Shown piece by piece: positions 45,276 to 54,964 of a DNA stretch of 64,000 nt. The notes beneath the pieces were generated by a model. It was given only the letters and a program-made list of their open reading frames with translations. It was not told where the DNA came from and did not search any database. How positions within the stretch are numbered: position 1 is the first letter of the stretch; the number at the start of each line of letters is the position of its first letter. The position numbers were made by a program, and so were the translations under genes. The DNA comes from Candidatus Sumerlaeota bacterium (GTDB lineage: Bacteria > Sumerlaeota > Sumerlaeia > MWCT01 > JAUWMI01): NCBI GenBank assembly GCA_030613245.1, contig JAUWMI010000001.1:230258-294257 (forward strand), read 5' to 3'.

Positions 45276-45627
45276 TATGTTTAATGGTTAGTTTTTCTTC
45301 GCTATCTTTATGAGCAACGCGCCAGCATGTTCAAAACCTTTTCGCTCTGGGCTTAGTAATATTCGTCTACATCCCATGTTTTCTATTACGCTATTATATC
45401 AGCGATATGTTCTTTGGTGAGTACAGATTGGAAAGGAGGCAAATCGGAATTATATTCCTTTTCCTACCGCACAATTTAGTTTTTGCCATTTCCTCGTGAT
45501 TTAATATCATGAGAAATACTTGCTTTGATTACTGGAGTGTGATCTGTGAGTTGGTTGGCAGAGTATTTGGAATGGCCAATGAAGTTATTTTGCTACATAT
45601 ACGCCTTCCGGAAACTAGAGCGGGAAA
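45276..45627. other. 352-bp AT-rich intergenic region with no feature seen
   Basis: No gene, repeat or convincing hairpin was found. It probably contains the promoter of the following transglutaminase-like gene. Confidence 0.4.
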
Positions 45628-47415
45628 ATGATACCATTTTCTGGAGAAAAGATAGTAATGGTTAGATGGGGAATTGCAAACTCATATTTGAAAGTAGTTA
45701 TCGTCATACGGTGGATTAGATTAATATTCTCAACTTATCCCCAAACATCAAAAAACATTCCGGTTATAAGTATCTATATGTTTATATTCCTTCTTTTTGG
45801 TTGTACTTTCCTTCCCCCCAATACTCTCTTATTAAAGAAAAACAAAGTAAAAATACTTCATGTGTATGGATCTGCTTATCCTGTTTTTGAAAAAATGACT
45901 ATTGAAAATACCAGCAGTCTTAAAATTAAAGATGTCTGGATTGTTGTCAACGATAAGGATTGGAGTGATACAGGATCTCTTACATTGGCAATTCAACAAT
46001 TTCATCCAAACCCGGATACTGTTCATAAAAGAATAATGACAATGTGGGCATTTGTTAGGCAAAACATGTATGCATTTACACCACCCATTGCAAATTGGAC
46101 TATTCACGATGCGGTTTTTAATTTGAATGTCTTTGGCTATGGTCTATGTGACGATTTTGCGCACATTATGGAAGGTTTGGCAGTTGATTACCTGAAAATA
46201 TTACCCCAATCAGACGCCCGAGTCTGGGCATTGTCTGGTCATGTTGTGCCAGAGTTTTATTATGATGAGGAATGGCATAGCCCAGATGCAAATGTCAGTT
46301 ATTATAGCAGCAGAGATAAAGAAGTCCTTGGCGTTCAAGAATTAGCTACCGAATATAACCACATCATTAGAGAAGTCATTGGAGGTATTCATGGAAAGAA
46401 TGTATCTGATATTTATGCAAGCATTTTCAACAATTCGATAATTCAAAAATGGCGAGATCCGCCTGAAAAAATGCGTTGGACTATATGGCCAGGAGAGAAG
46501 ATTGAATACTATCGACAAAATTTCGGGGAATTCTATAGCGTACTTGATTCTTCTACTCCGCCCCATGAGTTCTCGAATGGTATAATAATACAACGTCCCA
46601 TTTTGTATTTTCCGTCAGGTTGTTGGGAATATGTTAATGTTAAAAAAGTGGATAATTCTTTTCGGCTAGTTAATCCAGAGGAGAATGGATATTTAATAAT
46701 TCCTGTTGAATCTCCTTATATTCTAGTCGATAGCAATCTAACTATGCAAGCGGATTTCTTAACGACTTGTTCGGATTGCCAGGTATATTTTTCGAGAGAC
46801 TTATCGGAATGGCAGCTTTTAAGGCATGATATTGATAAACAAGATTATAAAGTGAGTATTGGTAAGGAACTTCGTTTCGCAAAATCGTATGATTTTTATA
46901 GACGGTTCTTCGTAAAAATTGTTCTGAACAAGCCGCTCGGAATTAAAGAGTTAGAAATACGCAGCTTGTTCCAAGTTTGCACAAAATCTTTGCCGGAAAT
47001 CAAACGGGGGGCAAATAGGATTTTACTAAAATCTGAATCGGATATACCTCTGAAGGTTACGATAGAATATAAAAAGGAACATCTTGATCTTAAACCGCCT
47101 TTAAAACCGATATACTCTACTCAAGAAAAAATAATTAGATGGCAACCCCCATCCAGTATGAATCATCCGATTGGATATCAAATTACAATCTCCTCCGATG
47201 AATTTTGTCTATGGCCAGTGCAGCCTCATAGAGCAGATGTTCGTCTTCCTCATACCCAAGATTCATTCAATTTAGAAGGACTTGAGGCCTATTTAAAAGA
47301 TGCGGGACATTACTTTTTTAAAGTAAGTGCTATTTATAAAGGGGATTATCAAGAGTACTGGATACCTGCTGATATCCAATCTTTTGTTTATTTTTCTTCC
47401 CCACAGAGGAACTAA
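45628..47415 (+). CDS. Transglutaminase-like domain protein, probably envelope-anchored, 595 aa
   Basis: The N-terminal half contains a papain-like transglutaminase core: candidate nucleophile C174 in GYGLCDDFAHIMEGLA, H205 in ALSGHVVPEFYYDEEWHSPD and D220 in the same segment, matching the usual Cys-His-Asp order. Such domains in bacteria are mostly peptidases or peptidoglycan/protein-modifying enzymes. The N-terminus is unclear: a hydrophobic stretch at residues 47-60 (ISIYMFIFLLFGCTF) ends in LFGC and could be a lipobox, with the true start perhaps at 45658. The C-terminal 150 residues look like a beta-sandwich (FN3-like, RADVRLPHTQDSFNLEGLEAYL). The gene is AT-rich compared with most of the window, hinting at transfer. 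No operon partner is evident. Confidence 0.7.
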   Translation: MIPFSGEKIVMVRWGIANSYLKVVIVIRWIRLIFSTYPQTSKNIPVISIYMFIFLLFGCTFLPPNTLLLKKNKVKILHVYGSAYPVFEKMTIENTSSLKIKDVWIVVNDKDWSDTGSLTLAIQQFHPNPDTVHKRIMTMWAFVRQNMYAFTPPIANWTIHDAVFNLNVFGYGLCDDFAHIMEGLAVDYLKILPQSDARVWALSGHVVPEFYYDEEWHSPDANVSYYSSRDKEVLGVQELATEYNHIIREVIGGIHGKNVSDIYASIFNNSIIQKWRDPPEKMRWTIWPGEKIEYYRQNFGEFYSVLDSSTPPHEFSNGIIIQRPILYFPSGCWEYVNVKKVDNSFRLVNPEENGYLIIPVESPYILVDSNLTMQADFLTTCSDCQVYFSRDLSEWQLLRHDIDKQDYKVSIGKELRFAKSYDFYRRFFVKIVLNKPLGIKELEIRSLFQVCTKSLPEIKRGANRILLKSESDIPLKVTIEYKKEHLDLKPPLKPIYSTQEKIIRWQPPSSMNHPIGYQITISSDEFCLWPVQPHRADVRLPHTQDSFNLEGLEAYLKDAGHYFFKVSAIYKGDYQEYWIPADIQSFVYFSSPQRN

Positions 47416-47508
47416 ATTTCCAATTTGATGCTCGTTATCGCTGACACCGTGTTCACGTTATCAAGCGAATGATATCTGCGCTCAAGGAGTTACCCGCGTT
47501 TCATGCAT

Positions 47509-49992
47509 CTACCAGTCAATGGAGTTCCAAGGTCTAATCAGGCCTTTGCCCAGCAACTTGGCTTTTTTCCAACTTTTGCCTTTGGGATCCCTGGTTTTCC
47601 AGCGCCATTTTCCGCGGTCTGAAGCCCACCAGTCCTCATCACCGGTGATTACAAGCACAGTATCGTCAGAGAACTTGATGTCCAGATTCAACAGTATCCC
47701 CGCAGATCCTCTCCTATTCTGTCCCTCTACAGCAAGGTGGTTTTTCCCTTTTTTAAGAAAATGGCGGACATTTGCAGTCACAGCAGGCGCTCTGTAAAGG
47801 GTTTCTAGCACTTTCTTGCCGTTTATGAACACCGTTGCCCTGTCATCAGCCCAGCATTTTATCTCAGCTGCAGCAGGTTCTTGATCCAGATTAATTACCC
47901 TCATAAAGTATTTGTTGCCTCTTGCTGTGGCTCTGGTGCGATCTTCCCCTGGATACCAGAACCAGACGGCTTCCGGTTCACGATAGGCAGTCAAGTTGCC
48001 AGCCACGGCCAAAGTGATCAAACCAGAGAGCTCAGCAACTTGTTTTTGCAAGCGCTCGAGATTGAAGTCGAGTTTGGGAAATTTATTGCGTTTCAGCCAC
48101 AGGCGTTGATATTCAGATGTCAGATCTACCAACTCGGTTCTCAATGATTTCAGTTCGTTAATAATTGCCTCTTGTTGGTCATTGGGAAGTTCTCCTAATT
48201 TTTTCAAGCCAAGTGTTCTGGCCATGTCGTCGAGCGCTTTATATCGCTTTGCCATATAGAGAAAGCGGTGAGCAGCATGGTCAATGCTGTCTAAATGATC
48301 TCGATCGAATCTGACCTTATCACGCGCGCTAGCGACAATTTGCCTCACTGCTTGCATATCGTTTTCAACGCGCGTCATGCCATCCAGAAGTTTTTCATCA
48401 TAAAGTCTGATCATAGGAGTGCGATGAAATAGTTGTCCGGGATACCGCACATCAAAGTATTCAATCCAGCCCAGGAGCTTTTCAGCTTTAGCCAGTTCAG
48501 GGGAATCAACACCATAGCGTACTGCCACATACCGCCTGAGATATTGGTCGAGATCAGGTGTTTCCGCTTCCCATTCCGCAGCCGCAGAAAATGCATACCC
48601 AAGCCAGTTATTTTCCCTAAGATTCTCCGCGCCGTTATCACCCCAGGAGGACGTGATACAGCCCAGCAGTTGTTCCTGTTTTGCCACTTTGGTGAAGTTC
48701 GCAACGTTAGTAATGCCCCGGTTGAAATGAGGATAGAAAGAACCCCAACTCCAGATGCCAGGACTGGCGATGATGTTTTTAAATCCAGCATCCCTTAATG
48801 TTTTCACGCTGGGGAAGTCCGGTCCGGATCCGTAATGCCAGTCTATTAGTATGACGTCTTTGGGCAAATAATCGAGGGCTTCGCGATGACGGAGCAACAT
48901 ATCACTATAGAGCATTATCTGACGATTATGCCGCTCCTTTACGTGGTCGTGGAGACGTGTAAAGAACTCTGCATGCACTCGTCCCACGCCGATTTTCTTT
49001 ACCCGCTTCTTACTTGTTCCCCTTCCGACATCATACGCTTCGTCCCCGCCAATGTGGAAGAAAGACGCAGGTGTCGACTCGGCCAGCTCGTCAATTAGTT
49101 TTTTCAGAAATTCAAGTGCCTTTGAATCGACCGGCGAGAAGGACCAGGGTGTTCTGTCCGGGTCTTGCACTTCAGCATATTTCCGGTTCTCGGGCAGGCT
49201 CAGGAGTCTGTCCTGGTGTCCGAGGCACTCAAACACCGGCGTCAGCACAATGTGATTTTTCTTTGCCTCAGCAACCATCTGTGCCATTTCCGCTTTGGTT
49301 ACCGCCCCACGGTCCTTGCCGATATTCGGATCGGTATCAAAGGTAAACATATCTTCTATATAGGGCTGATAGAGGTTTTTCTTGTAGAATGCAAGTTGGC
49401 GAATTATCTCCTTAAAGTCTTTCACCGTGGAGACCTGGCCCCGGCTAATATCATCGGAAATTCCACGCCATTTTAGAGCCGGATAATCCTTAATTTTCAA
49501 TTGCGGAATCCGCTGCTCTTCAGCAGTGCGCAAAATTTGTCGTAGCGTCTGAACTCCGTAGAACCTGCCCACTGCGGTTGATGCTTCGATGATTATTTTC
49601 TCGCGTTCTATCGTAAGCAAGTACCCCTGCTCTAAGAATAATTCTGGTATGTCGTCATTAAGAACAGAGCCATCGTGGAGTATAATTGCGTTGTCTTTAA
49701 GCGTGAAGCCTTTCAGCAGCACATACTTTTCCCCGGGCACCTTATCAACTATCTTCCAGTTCCAGGCAAAGCAGTCTTCAGCCTCTTTTACCAGTAATTC
49801 TGCGGAATAATCGTCATCAGGGTTTCTGTCCGGCAGGCAGATTACCCAATCACCAGACAGACTTGTTTCCCATTCCAGAAATGTTACCTCTCTGGGCATC
49901 GGCACCAGTGTAAGTTCTTCTGTGGCTAATGCGGGCATCGTTAATGCCAAAGCCCAAATAATCACGACGATTTTGATACATTTTCTCCCCAT
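47509..49992 (-). CDS. Secreted GH20 beta-N-acetylhexosaminidase, 827 aa
   Basis: Removes terminal beta-linked GlcNAc or GalNAc from glycans outside the cytoplasm. Signal peptide to about residue 23 (IKIVVIIWALALTMPALA). Residues 28-165 are the GH20b N-terminal domain (LVPMPREVTFLE, VGRFYGVQTLRQIL). The catalytic barrel contains the GH20 acid pair D317-E318 in HIGGDEAYDVG, plus ITSSWGDNG. The remaining 300 residues include helical segments and a C-terminal galactose-binding-like beta domain (FINGKKVLETLYRAP). The ATG at 49992 follows GGAGG at 8 bp. The size is larger than typical GH20 because of this extra C-terminal region. It is convergent with the transglutaminase-like gene. Confidence 0.92.
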   Translation of the reverse strand: MGRKCIKIVVIIWALALTMPALATEELTLVPMPREVTFLEWETSLSGDWVICLPDRNPDDDYSAELLVKEAEDCFAWNWKIVDKVPGEKYVLLKGFTLKDNAIILHDGSVLNDDIPELFLEQGYLLTIEREKIIIEASTAVGRFYGVQTLRQILRTAEEQRIPQLKIKDYPALKWRGISDDISRGQVSTVKDFKEIIRQLAFYKKNLYQPYIEDMFTFDTDPNIGKDRGAVTKAEMAQMVAEAKKNHIVLTPVFECLGHQDRLLSLPENRKYAEVQDPDRTPWSFSPVDSKALEFLKKLIDELAESTPASFFHIGGDEAYDVGRGTSKKRVKKIGVGRVHAEFFTRLHDHVKERHNRQIMLYSDMLLRHREALDYLPKDVILIDWHYGSGPDFPSVKTLRDAGFKNIIASPGIWSWGSFYPHFNRGITNVANFTKVAKQEQLLGCITSSWGDNGAENLRENNWLGYAFSAAAEWEAETPDLDQYLRRYVAVRYGVDSPELAKAEKLLGWIEYFDVRYPGQLFHRTPMIRLYDEKLLDGMTRVENDMQAVRQIVASARDKVRFDRDHLDSIDHAAHRFLYMAKRYKALDDMARTLGLKKLGELPNDQQEAIINELKSLRTELVDLTSEYQRLWLKRNKFPKLDFNLERLQKQVAELSGLITLAVAGNLTAYREPEAVWFWYPGEDRTRATARGNKYFMRVINLDQEPAAAEIKCWADDRATVFINGKKVLETLYRAPAVTANVRHFLKKGKNHLAVEGQNRRGSAGILLNLDIKFSDDTVLVITGDEDWWASDRGKWRWKTRDPKGKSWKKAKLLGKGLIRPWNSIDW

Positions 49993-50177
49993 GGCACGCA
50001 CCTCCAAAAAGAATGTAACTCTTTAGTAATGCACATTACGACAGTTGTCAATTCTACTTTTCTGCTTGTCCCATCATTTAGGCATAAAAAAACACAAAGG
50101 TCTTTTATGAAGATATAGGCTATCGCTAGAGTACTTCCCCTGAATTCTCAGGCAGGGCAGACGTTCGCAGCGCCAGA

Positions 50178-51245
50178 TCATTCAGATTGTATCCATTTTT
50201 CATAAGCGAGAGGCCCATTGAAGACGGCTGCTTTATTTTCGTATATTGTTCCCGAAGTCATGGCGTGAATAAAGCCGTTCATATCACCGACCAGCACGGT
50301 GTGAAGTATAAGATTTTCAGGATTGGTATGGATTATGATATCAATTTGTCCATTCAACGCTCGGTACCTGATCAACTCTTTGTCCGTTGTTTTGGTTAAC
50401 TCTATTTCTTTTTGAAGCCTTTCTACCATTTTATGAGTTTTTCTGTAAGTGCCACCTTGAGGACCGACTATCAATTTCCCGTTCAGTCTTATGTTTCGGT
50501 CATCATAACAAATAACACTCAAGTAGTGCTGTGAACACCTTCTGAGCCATCCTATTATTTTATCCCCGTGCCTCTCCTCATCGCTGTAACCATAATTACT
50601 GTCCAGAAACGATATTCTTTCAATACCATCAGGGATATGATCAACGCTGTTAAGGTAGCCGAAGATGAAACTACCTCCTCCGCTATGACCCGACAAATGA
50701 ATTGTTACATTCGAAGTGGTGATTTGGTCTCTTACTGACTCAATTAAACCTTGAATCAATGCACCGTTATTTGGATGTCTTTTTCTCCAGAGAGGCCAGC
50801 TTTTTCCCTCGGCTTCGAGGTACACAACAACAATATTCTCGTCTTTGATTACCTCTCGCAAGCGCTGTGTTTGTGCCCCGATATGCTGAATGCCAAAGTG
50901 CCAGTCAACGCCCTCTACTACTTGCTTACCGATTGTTTGTTCGATTGTATTTCCATTGGGGAGAGCATAAAGAATTATTCGTGTCTGTTTCCCTGGGTCA
51001 AACAGCTCAGGTGGCGGTGCAATGATATGAACTCTGACTTCCGAGTCAAAGAAATCAGGAACACACAGGGTGCCCAGCGAGAGGGAAAACCGCTTGCCCG
51101 GAACATCGTGTTTGGGAGGAGGCACGACGGCGTTTGCAGGCTTTTTTCTCTCGGACTGCGATTGGTTTTCCGCATCTGCAAAGCGCGCGGACACGCCTGC
51201 CCATAGGATCAACAGAATCACCGCTGAAACGAGCAATCTTTTCAC
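50178..51245 (-). CDS. Secreted alpha/beta hydrolase-like protein, GTG start, 355 aa
   Basis: Probable exported hydrolase. Signal peptide MKRLLVSAVILLILWAGVSA, then a Lys/Pro linker. The nucleophile elbow is LSGHSGGGSFIFGYL with S188 in GHSGG, and preceding strands fit (IILYALPNGN, NIVVVYLEAEGKSWPLW). D200s region FLDSNYGYSDEERH may hold the acid, and HTVLVGDMNGFIHAMTSG near the C-terminus may supply the histidine. The start is set at GTG 51245 because AAGGAG lies 5 bp upstream; an in-frame ATG at 51272 lacks a ribosome site. A family such as esterase or peptidase cannot be assigned. Gene lies 185 bp upstream of the GH20 gene on the same strand. Confidence 0.75.
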   Translation of the reverse strand: MKRLLVSAVILLILWAGVSARFADAENQSQSERKKPANAVVPPPKHDVPGKRFSLSLGTLCVPDFFDSEVRVHIIAPPPELFDPGKQTRIILYALPNGNTIEQTIGKQVVEGVDWHFGIQHIGAQTQRLREVIKDENIVVVYLEAEGKSWPLWRKRHPNNGALIQGLIESVRDQITTSNVTIHLSGHSGGGSFIFGYLNSVDHIPDGIERISFLDSNYGYSDEERHGDKIIGWLRRCSQHYLSVICYDDRNIRLNGKLIVGPQGGTYRKTHKMVERLQKEIELTKTTDKELIRYRALNGQIDIIIHTNPENLILHTVLVGDMNGFIHAMTSGTIYENKAAVFNGPLAYEKWIQSE

Positions 51246-51666
51246 TGTCTCTCCTTGCTTTGAATCCCGCACAGCCTGATAGACACATGGAAGCGTATGA
51301 CTGCCCGGGTCTGGGAACTATTCGTCCTGGCTTTGTGAAGTGCGAATTACTATAATTCCTTCTCGCCGTGAAATTCAAGTTCTGTTTACTATAATGTGAA
51401 CATTTTTTCGCGCATTTGCCATTATGAATTATCTTATCCGGCGCAGATTTCACGGCGTTCCCGGTCAGCCCATTTTGTACCCTTCAAAGTTGCCTTTGGA
51501 TCAGAACATTAGAGTGGTGGTTCTTACGCAGCCTGCTTCTTGACATAAAGAAGAATTGTGACTAACATCTGTAGAATAAAAGCACTCAATGCTATGCAAG
51601 GAAAATTTGTCAGGAGGGAGTCTCTCGCATCCCAGTGCAATTGGTGACCACAGGTGTAAAAAATTC
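51246..51666. other. 421-bp divergent intergenic region with no gene supported
   Basis: Separates the minus-strand hydrolase from the plus-strand radical-SAM cluster and should hold both promoters. No repeat family member or riboswitch-like structure was recognised. Confidence 0.4.
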
Positions 51667-52383
51667 ATGAAAAATACCCATAGGATATTAAGCAAGTATA
51701 GATTTTCCATAATCGTGCCGGTACTGCACGAAGCGGATAGAATAAATTCTCTGATTGAGCATCTTTACACACTGGAAGGAGATCAACATTACGAGATCAT
51801 AGTGGCTGATGGAAGTACAACAAAAGACACGATAAATGAGATTAAAGATAAAAATGTAATCTGTATTACTGCCAATAAAGGTCGCGCCATGCAGATGAAT
51901 GCTGGAGCGTCTGTCGCCAAAGGGGAAATTATCATTTTTCTTCATTCTGATACGAAAATGCCTTCCAATGCCTTACTAAAGATTGACGAACTTCTAAGAA
52001 ATAAGAAGTTAGTGGGCGGCGCTTTCGATTTACAAATAGATTCTGGAAGCATGTTTTTAAAAATCATATCTTACACAGCTAATATTCGGTCTCGTTTCAC
52101 CAGGGTTCCTTATGGAGACCAGGTAATTTTTATGAGAAAAGATTACTTTCACAAGATTGGCGGTTATAAGGAAATTCCGCTAATGGAAGATGTGGAATTG
52201 ATGAAGAGAGTGAAAACAGTTGGTGGTGCAATATATATTTTTAAAGATAAAGCATTAACATCTGCAAGAAGATGGGAAAAAGAAGGATTTGTTCGAACTT
52301 GGTTAAGAAATCATACGATACGACTTTTCTATTTTCTTGGAGTGGATACGCATAAACTTGAAAAACTATACTATAAGAACTAG
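51667..52383 (+). CDS. GT2 glycosyltransferase of the rSAM/selenodomain-associated type (TIGR04283-like), 238 aa
   Basis: A short family 2 glycosyltransferase. FSIIVPVLHEADRINSLIEHL and EIIVADGSTTKDT mark the GT2 fold. The block NKGRAMQMNAGASVAKGEIIIFLHSDTKMP contains the GRAxQMNxGA signature followed by the FLHxDT metal site, which is diagnostic of the subfamily named transferase 2, rSAM/selenodomain-associated. The C-terminus has the GDQVIFMRKDYFHKIGGY and MEDVELMKRVK blocks as expected. The ATG at 51667 gives a family-typical start; AGGTG lies 10 bp upstream. It opens a same-strand run of six genes. The acceptor is unknown. Confidence 0.92.
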   Translation: MKNTHRILSKYRFSIIVPVLHEADRINSLIEHLYTLEGDQHYEIIVADGSTTKDTINEIKDKNVICITANKGRAMQMNAGASVAKGEIIIFLHSDTKMPSNALLKIDELLRNKKLVGGAFDLQIDSGSMFLKIISYTANIRSRFTRVPYGDQVIFMRKDYFHKIGGYKEIPLMEDVELMKRVKTVGGAIYIFKDKALTSARRWEKEGFVRTWLRNHTIRLFYFLGVDTHKLEKLYYKN

Positions 52384-52488
52384 AGTGAAGAACTTCCGAA
52401 CTGTATTTTATCCGTGAGTAATCGTAGAATCAAACCTTTGAGCCTGGATTTGTTGCTCTGACCCCTTTTCTTTCTGGAGGGCTCGGTC

Positions 52489-53211
52489 TTGAAGATTTTT
52501 CAGACTATTTTGATTCTGCTTCTTGTTATCTTCTCACTAGGCTACGCGGTAAGTGAGAAAACGCTATTCAAGGAGGATTTCGACTCCCTTGATCGTTGGG
52601 ATCCACTATATTTTCCCAAGATAAAGAGGCACTCTTCCTATACAATAGTATCTTCTGGCACCGGGAAATATTTAATAGCCGAAAGCGATGCTTCCGCATC
52701 GGCACTTGTGTACAAGAAGAAGTTTAACGTTTATGAATTTCCAAATATCCGATGGCGATGGAAAGTAGAAAATGTGTATAGGAATGGAAATGCCAAAATG
52801 AAAAAGGGAGATGACTATCCCATACGTATTTACGTAATTTTCAAATACGACCCCCAAAAGGCGGGATTTTTTGAGAAGCTACAGTATAATTCAGCAAAGT
52901 TACTGTATGGTGAATATCCTCCTCATAGCGCTCTCAATTACATCTGGGCCAATAAAGAGCATAAGGAAAATATAATCACAAGCGCTTACACGGACAAATC
53001 GAAATTGATAATCTTAGAGAAAGGAGTTTCAAAAGTTGCCAAGTGGGAGACAGAGGAGGTTAATATAATAACAGATTATCAATGGGCATTCGGAAAGAGA
53101 CCTCCAGCGGTTGCTAGCATTGCTATTATGAATGATTCAGATAATACAGGTGAGAAATCAGTATCTTATGTCGATTACATAGAAATCTATCGAAAGGATA
53201 CAGGCAGATGA
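52489..53211 (+). CDS. DUF3047 secreted protein, TTG start, 240 aa
   Basis: A signal peptide (MKIFQTILILLLVIFSLGYA) precedes a beta-rich domain of the DUF3047 family. Its typical blocks are visible: FKEDFDSLDRWDPLYFPK, IRWRWKVENVY and GDDYPIRIYVIFKYDP, then LNYIWANKEHKENIITSAYT and AVASIAIMNDSDNTG followed by SYVDYIEIYR. Function of the family is not known; it probably acts in the periplasm. The TTG at 52489 is preceded by GGAGGG at 7 bp and there is no better start. Its stop codon overlaps the next start codon (ATGA), so the DUF3047 protein is translationally coupled to the radical SAM enzyme. Confidence 0.88.
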   Translation: MKIFQTILILLLVIFSLGYAVSEKTLFKEDFDSLDRWDPLYFPKIKRHSSYTIVSSGTGKYLIAESDASASALVYKKKFNVYEFPNIRWRWKVENVYRNGNAKMKKGDDYPIRIYVIFKYDPQKAGFFEKLQYNSAKLLYGEYPPHSALNYIWANKEHKENIITSAYTDKSKLIILEKGVSKVAKWETEEVNIITDYQWAFGKRPPAVASIAIMNDSDNTGEKSVSYVDYIEIYRKDTGR

Positions 53212-54224
53212 ACATTAGCTCTGTTATTAAACAATCGCAAAATGGCGAATCCTTTTCAAAGGAACAGCTGGTCGAAATGCTTAGCGTAGCTCCCGATTTC
53301 CCAGAAAGTTACCAAATAATGGCTGAAGCCAATAGGATTTCTAAGCAACTAACAAACAACAAAGCAGAAGTGCATGCACAATTTGCTCTCAACCTGGCTC
53401 CTTGTGCCAAGAATTGCAAATTTTGCTCCTTCGCGTCCGTTTATGGAATCTTTGGAGAACCAAGAAAGATAGGTCCGGATGAAGCTGTCATCTATGCCAA
53501 ACAATTTGAAACAGAAGGGGCTAATGCGGTCTTTGTTATGACAACAGCAGATTATGACTTCGGTGAATTCATTGAAATTTCGCAAGAGGTCAGAAGAAAT
53601 CTAAAGCCAGAGACAATTCTTATAGCTAATGTTGGAGACAGGAATCTGTCAGAGGCAGAGAGGATCAAGGAGGCAGGATATCAAGGAGTCTACCATGCAG
53701 TGAGGCTCAGAGAGGGGAGAGATACCAATATTGACCCCAAAACTAGACTGAAAAGTATTAAAGCATTTAAAGAAGCAGGCTTGGTTGTCGGGACTTGTGT
53801 TGAGCCAGTAGGGCCAGAACATACGAACGAAGAAATAGCAGAAATGATTCTATTAACAGCCAGTTTTGATCCAGCATATAGTGGAGCTGCGCGCCGTATT
53901 TCTGTGCCTGGTAGCGAACTAGCTCGATACGGTATGATCTCTGAGTTGCGTATGGCTCAGATTGTAGCCGCAACTCGCTTAGGGATGCCTAGAACAGTTA
54001 AAGGGAATTGCACGCATGAACCCTGTACCTTAGGGGCGTTAGCCGGTGCTAATCTTTTTTGGGCAGAACTCGGAGCTAATCCTCGCGATACTGAGGAAAA
54101 AACAGAGGAGGGGCGGGGTAACACAGTGGCTGAATGTCAATCTCTGTTTCAAGAAACAGATTGGGAAGTGTTGGAGGGACAATCAGTTTACTATGGAGAA
54201 ATGCGCATAACAAGGGCACTTTAA
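53208..54224 (+). CDS. Biotin-synthase-like radical SAM enzyme, 338 aa, product unknown
   Basis: Radical S-adenosylmethionine enzyme: the [4Fe-4S] motif CxxxCxxC is CAKNCKFC (C66, C70, C73). The order of later motifs (ANVGDRNLSEAERIKEAGYQ, HAVRLREGRDTNIDP, GLVVGTCVEPVGPEHTNEE) follows the BioB/HydE/PylB/HmdB clade with a full barrel. A second Cys pair, CTHEPC (268-273), near the C-terminus could bind another cluster or substrate, as auxiliary cysteines do in BioB relatives. No C-terminal selenodomain is present, so it is not ArsS. It overlaps the DUF3047 gene by ATGA and has AAAGGA upstream. The reaction cannot be named from sequence. Confidence 0.88.
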   Translation: MNISSVIKQSQNGESFSKEQLVEMLSVAPDFPESYQIMAEANRISKQLTNNKAEVHAQFALNLAPCAKNCKFCSFASVYGIFGEPRKIGPDEAVIYAKQFETEGANAVFVMTTADYDFGEFIEISQEVRRNLKPETILIANVGDRNLSEAERIKEAGYQGVYHAVRLREGRDTNIDPKTRLKSIKAFKEAGLVVGTCVEPVGPEHTNEEIAEMILLTASFDPAYSGAARRISVPGSELARYGMISELRMAQIVAATRLGMPRTVKGNCTHEPCTLGALAGANLFWAELGANPRDTEEKTEEGRGNTVAECQSLFQETDWEVLEGQSVYYGEMRITRAL

Positions 54225-54254
54225 AGCATATCCGGAATTTAGTGAATAGATAAG

Positions 54255-54941
54255 ATGAACGTTACGTGCAAAGACAATTGGGTGGTTTTTTTTGTAAAGT
54301 ATCCTGAAAAAGGAAGGGTTAAAACCCGGCTGTCTGTGGATTTAGGGGAAGATGTGGCAGTTGCTCTCTATAGATATTTCACAGCGGATGTATTGCACAC
54401 ATTGGAAAGAGTAAATGCCCAGACCTGCATTTGTTTTTATCCTGAAAGTGCAAGAGGAAGATTCATCGATTGGTTGGGACCTGACTATCACTATATGCCG
54501 CAGCAAGGAAAAGACTTAGGCGAAAGGATGCAAAATGCTTTTGTCGGGATTCTTGAGCAGGGGTTCAAAAAGGCAATTATTATTGGCAGCGACAGCCCTG
54601 ATTTGCCACATGAATTGATCAACGAGGCATTTTTAGCTCTACAAAATAACGATGCTGTAATAGGTCCGACATTTGATGGGGGATATTACTTGTTGGGTTT
54701 TAAGAGGGAAACTTTTTTGCCGAAAGTATTTCACGGAATAAGATGGAGTACAAACACCGTGTATAACGATACACTTAGTATTTTAAGGGAATATGATTAC
54801 AGTATTCACGTTTTATCCAAATGGCGAGATGTAGATACACTTGATGACTTGAGAGACGTTTTTAGGAGAAACAAAGATACATTATTCAGAAGATCAAGAA
54901 CCATGGTTTACATAATGAAATATAAAGAGGGGTTCATATGA
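54255..54941 (+). CDS. DUF2064 nucleotidyl/glycosyl transferase of the rSAM/selenodomain-associated type (TIGR04282-like), 228 aa
   Basis: GT-A-like fold related to CofC and MobA nucleotidyltransferases. The family start VVFFVKYPEKGRVKTRLS is clear, then IIIGSDSPDLPHELI and VIGPTFDGGYYLLGFKRE, which form the nucleotide and metal site. WRDVDTLDDLRDV near the end is also conserved. Known as transferase 1, rSAM/selenodomain-associated. Its presence with the TIGR04283-type gene three genes upstream in the same operon is the usual pairing, but with a different radical SAM enzyme. The ATG at 54255 has no clear ribosome site; it starts 30 bp after the radical SAM gene. Confidence 0.93.
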   Translation: MNVTCKDNWVVFFVKYPEKGRVKTRLSVDLGEDVAVALYRYFTADVLHTLERVNAQTCICFYPESARGRFIDWLGPDYHYMPQQGKDLGERMQNAFVGILEQGFKKAIIIGSDSPDLPHELINEAFLALQNNDAVIGPTFDGGYYLLGFKRETFLPKVFHGIRWSTNTVYNDTLSILREYDYSIHVLSKWRDVDTLDDLRDVFRRNKDTLFRRSRTMVYIMKYKEGFI

Positions 54942-54964
54942 ACGGCTAAAGGGATAATGAAACT

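Noticed and set aside
35025..52465. GGGGTCAGAGC at 35025 and its inverse GCTCTGACCCC at 52455 as a repeat family
   Set aside because: Only 11 bp are shared with no extended homology. It may be a trace of a common dispersed repeat but cannot be supported here.
53208..54224. True biotin synthase (bioB)
   Set aside because: Motif order resembles BioB, but there are no other biotin genes nearby and the C-terminal CTHEPC pair and operon partners do not fit.
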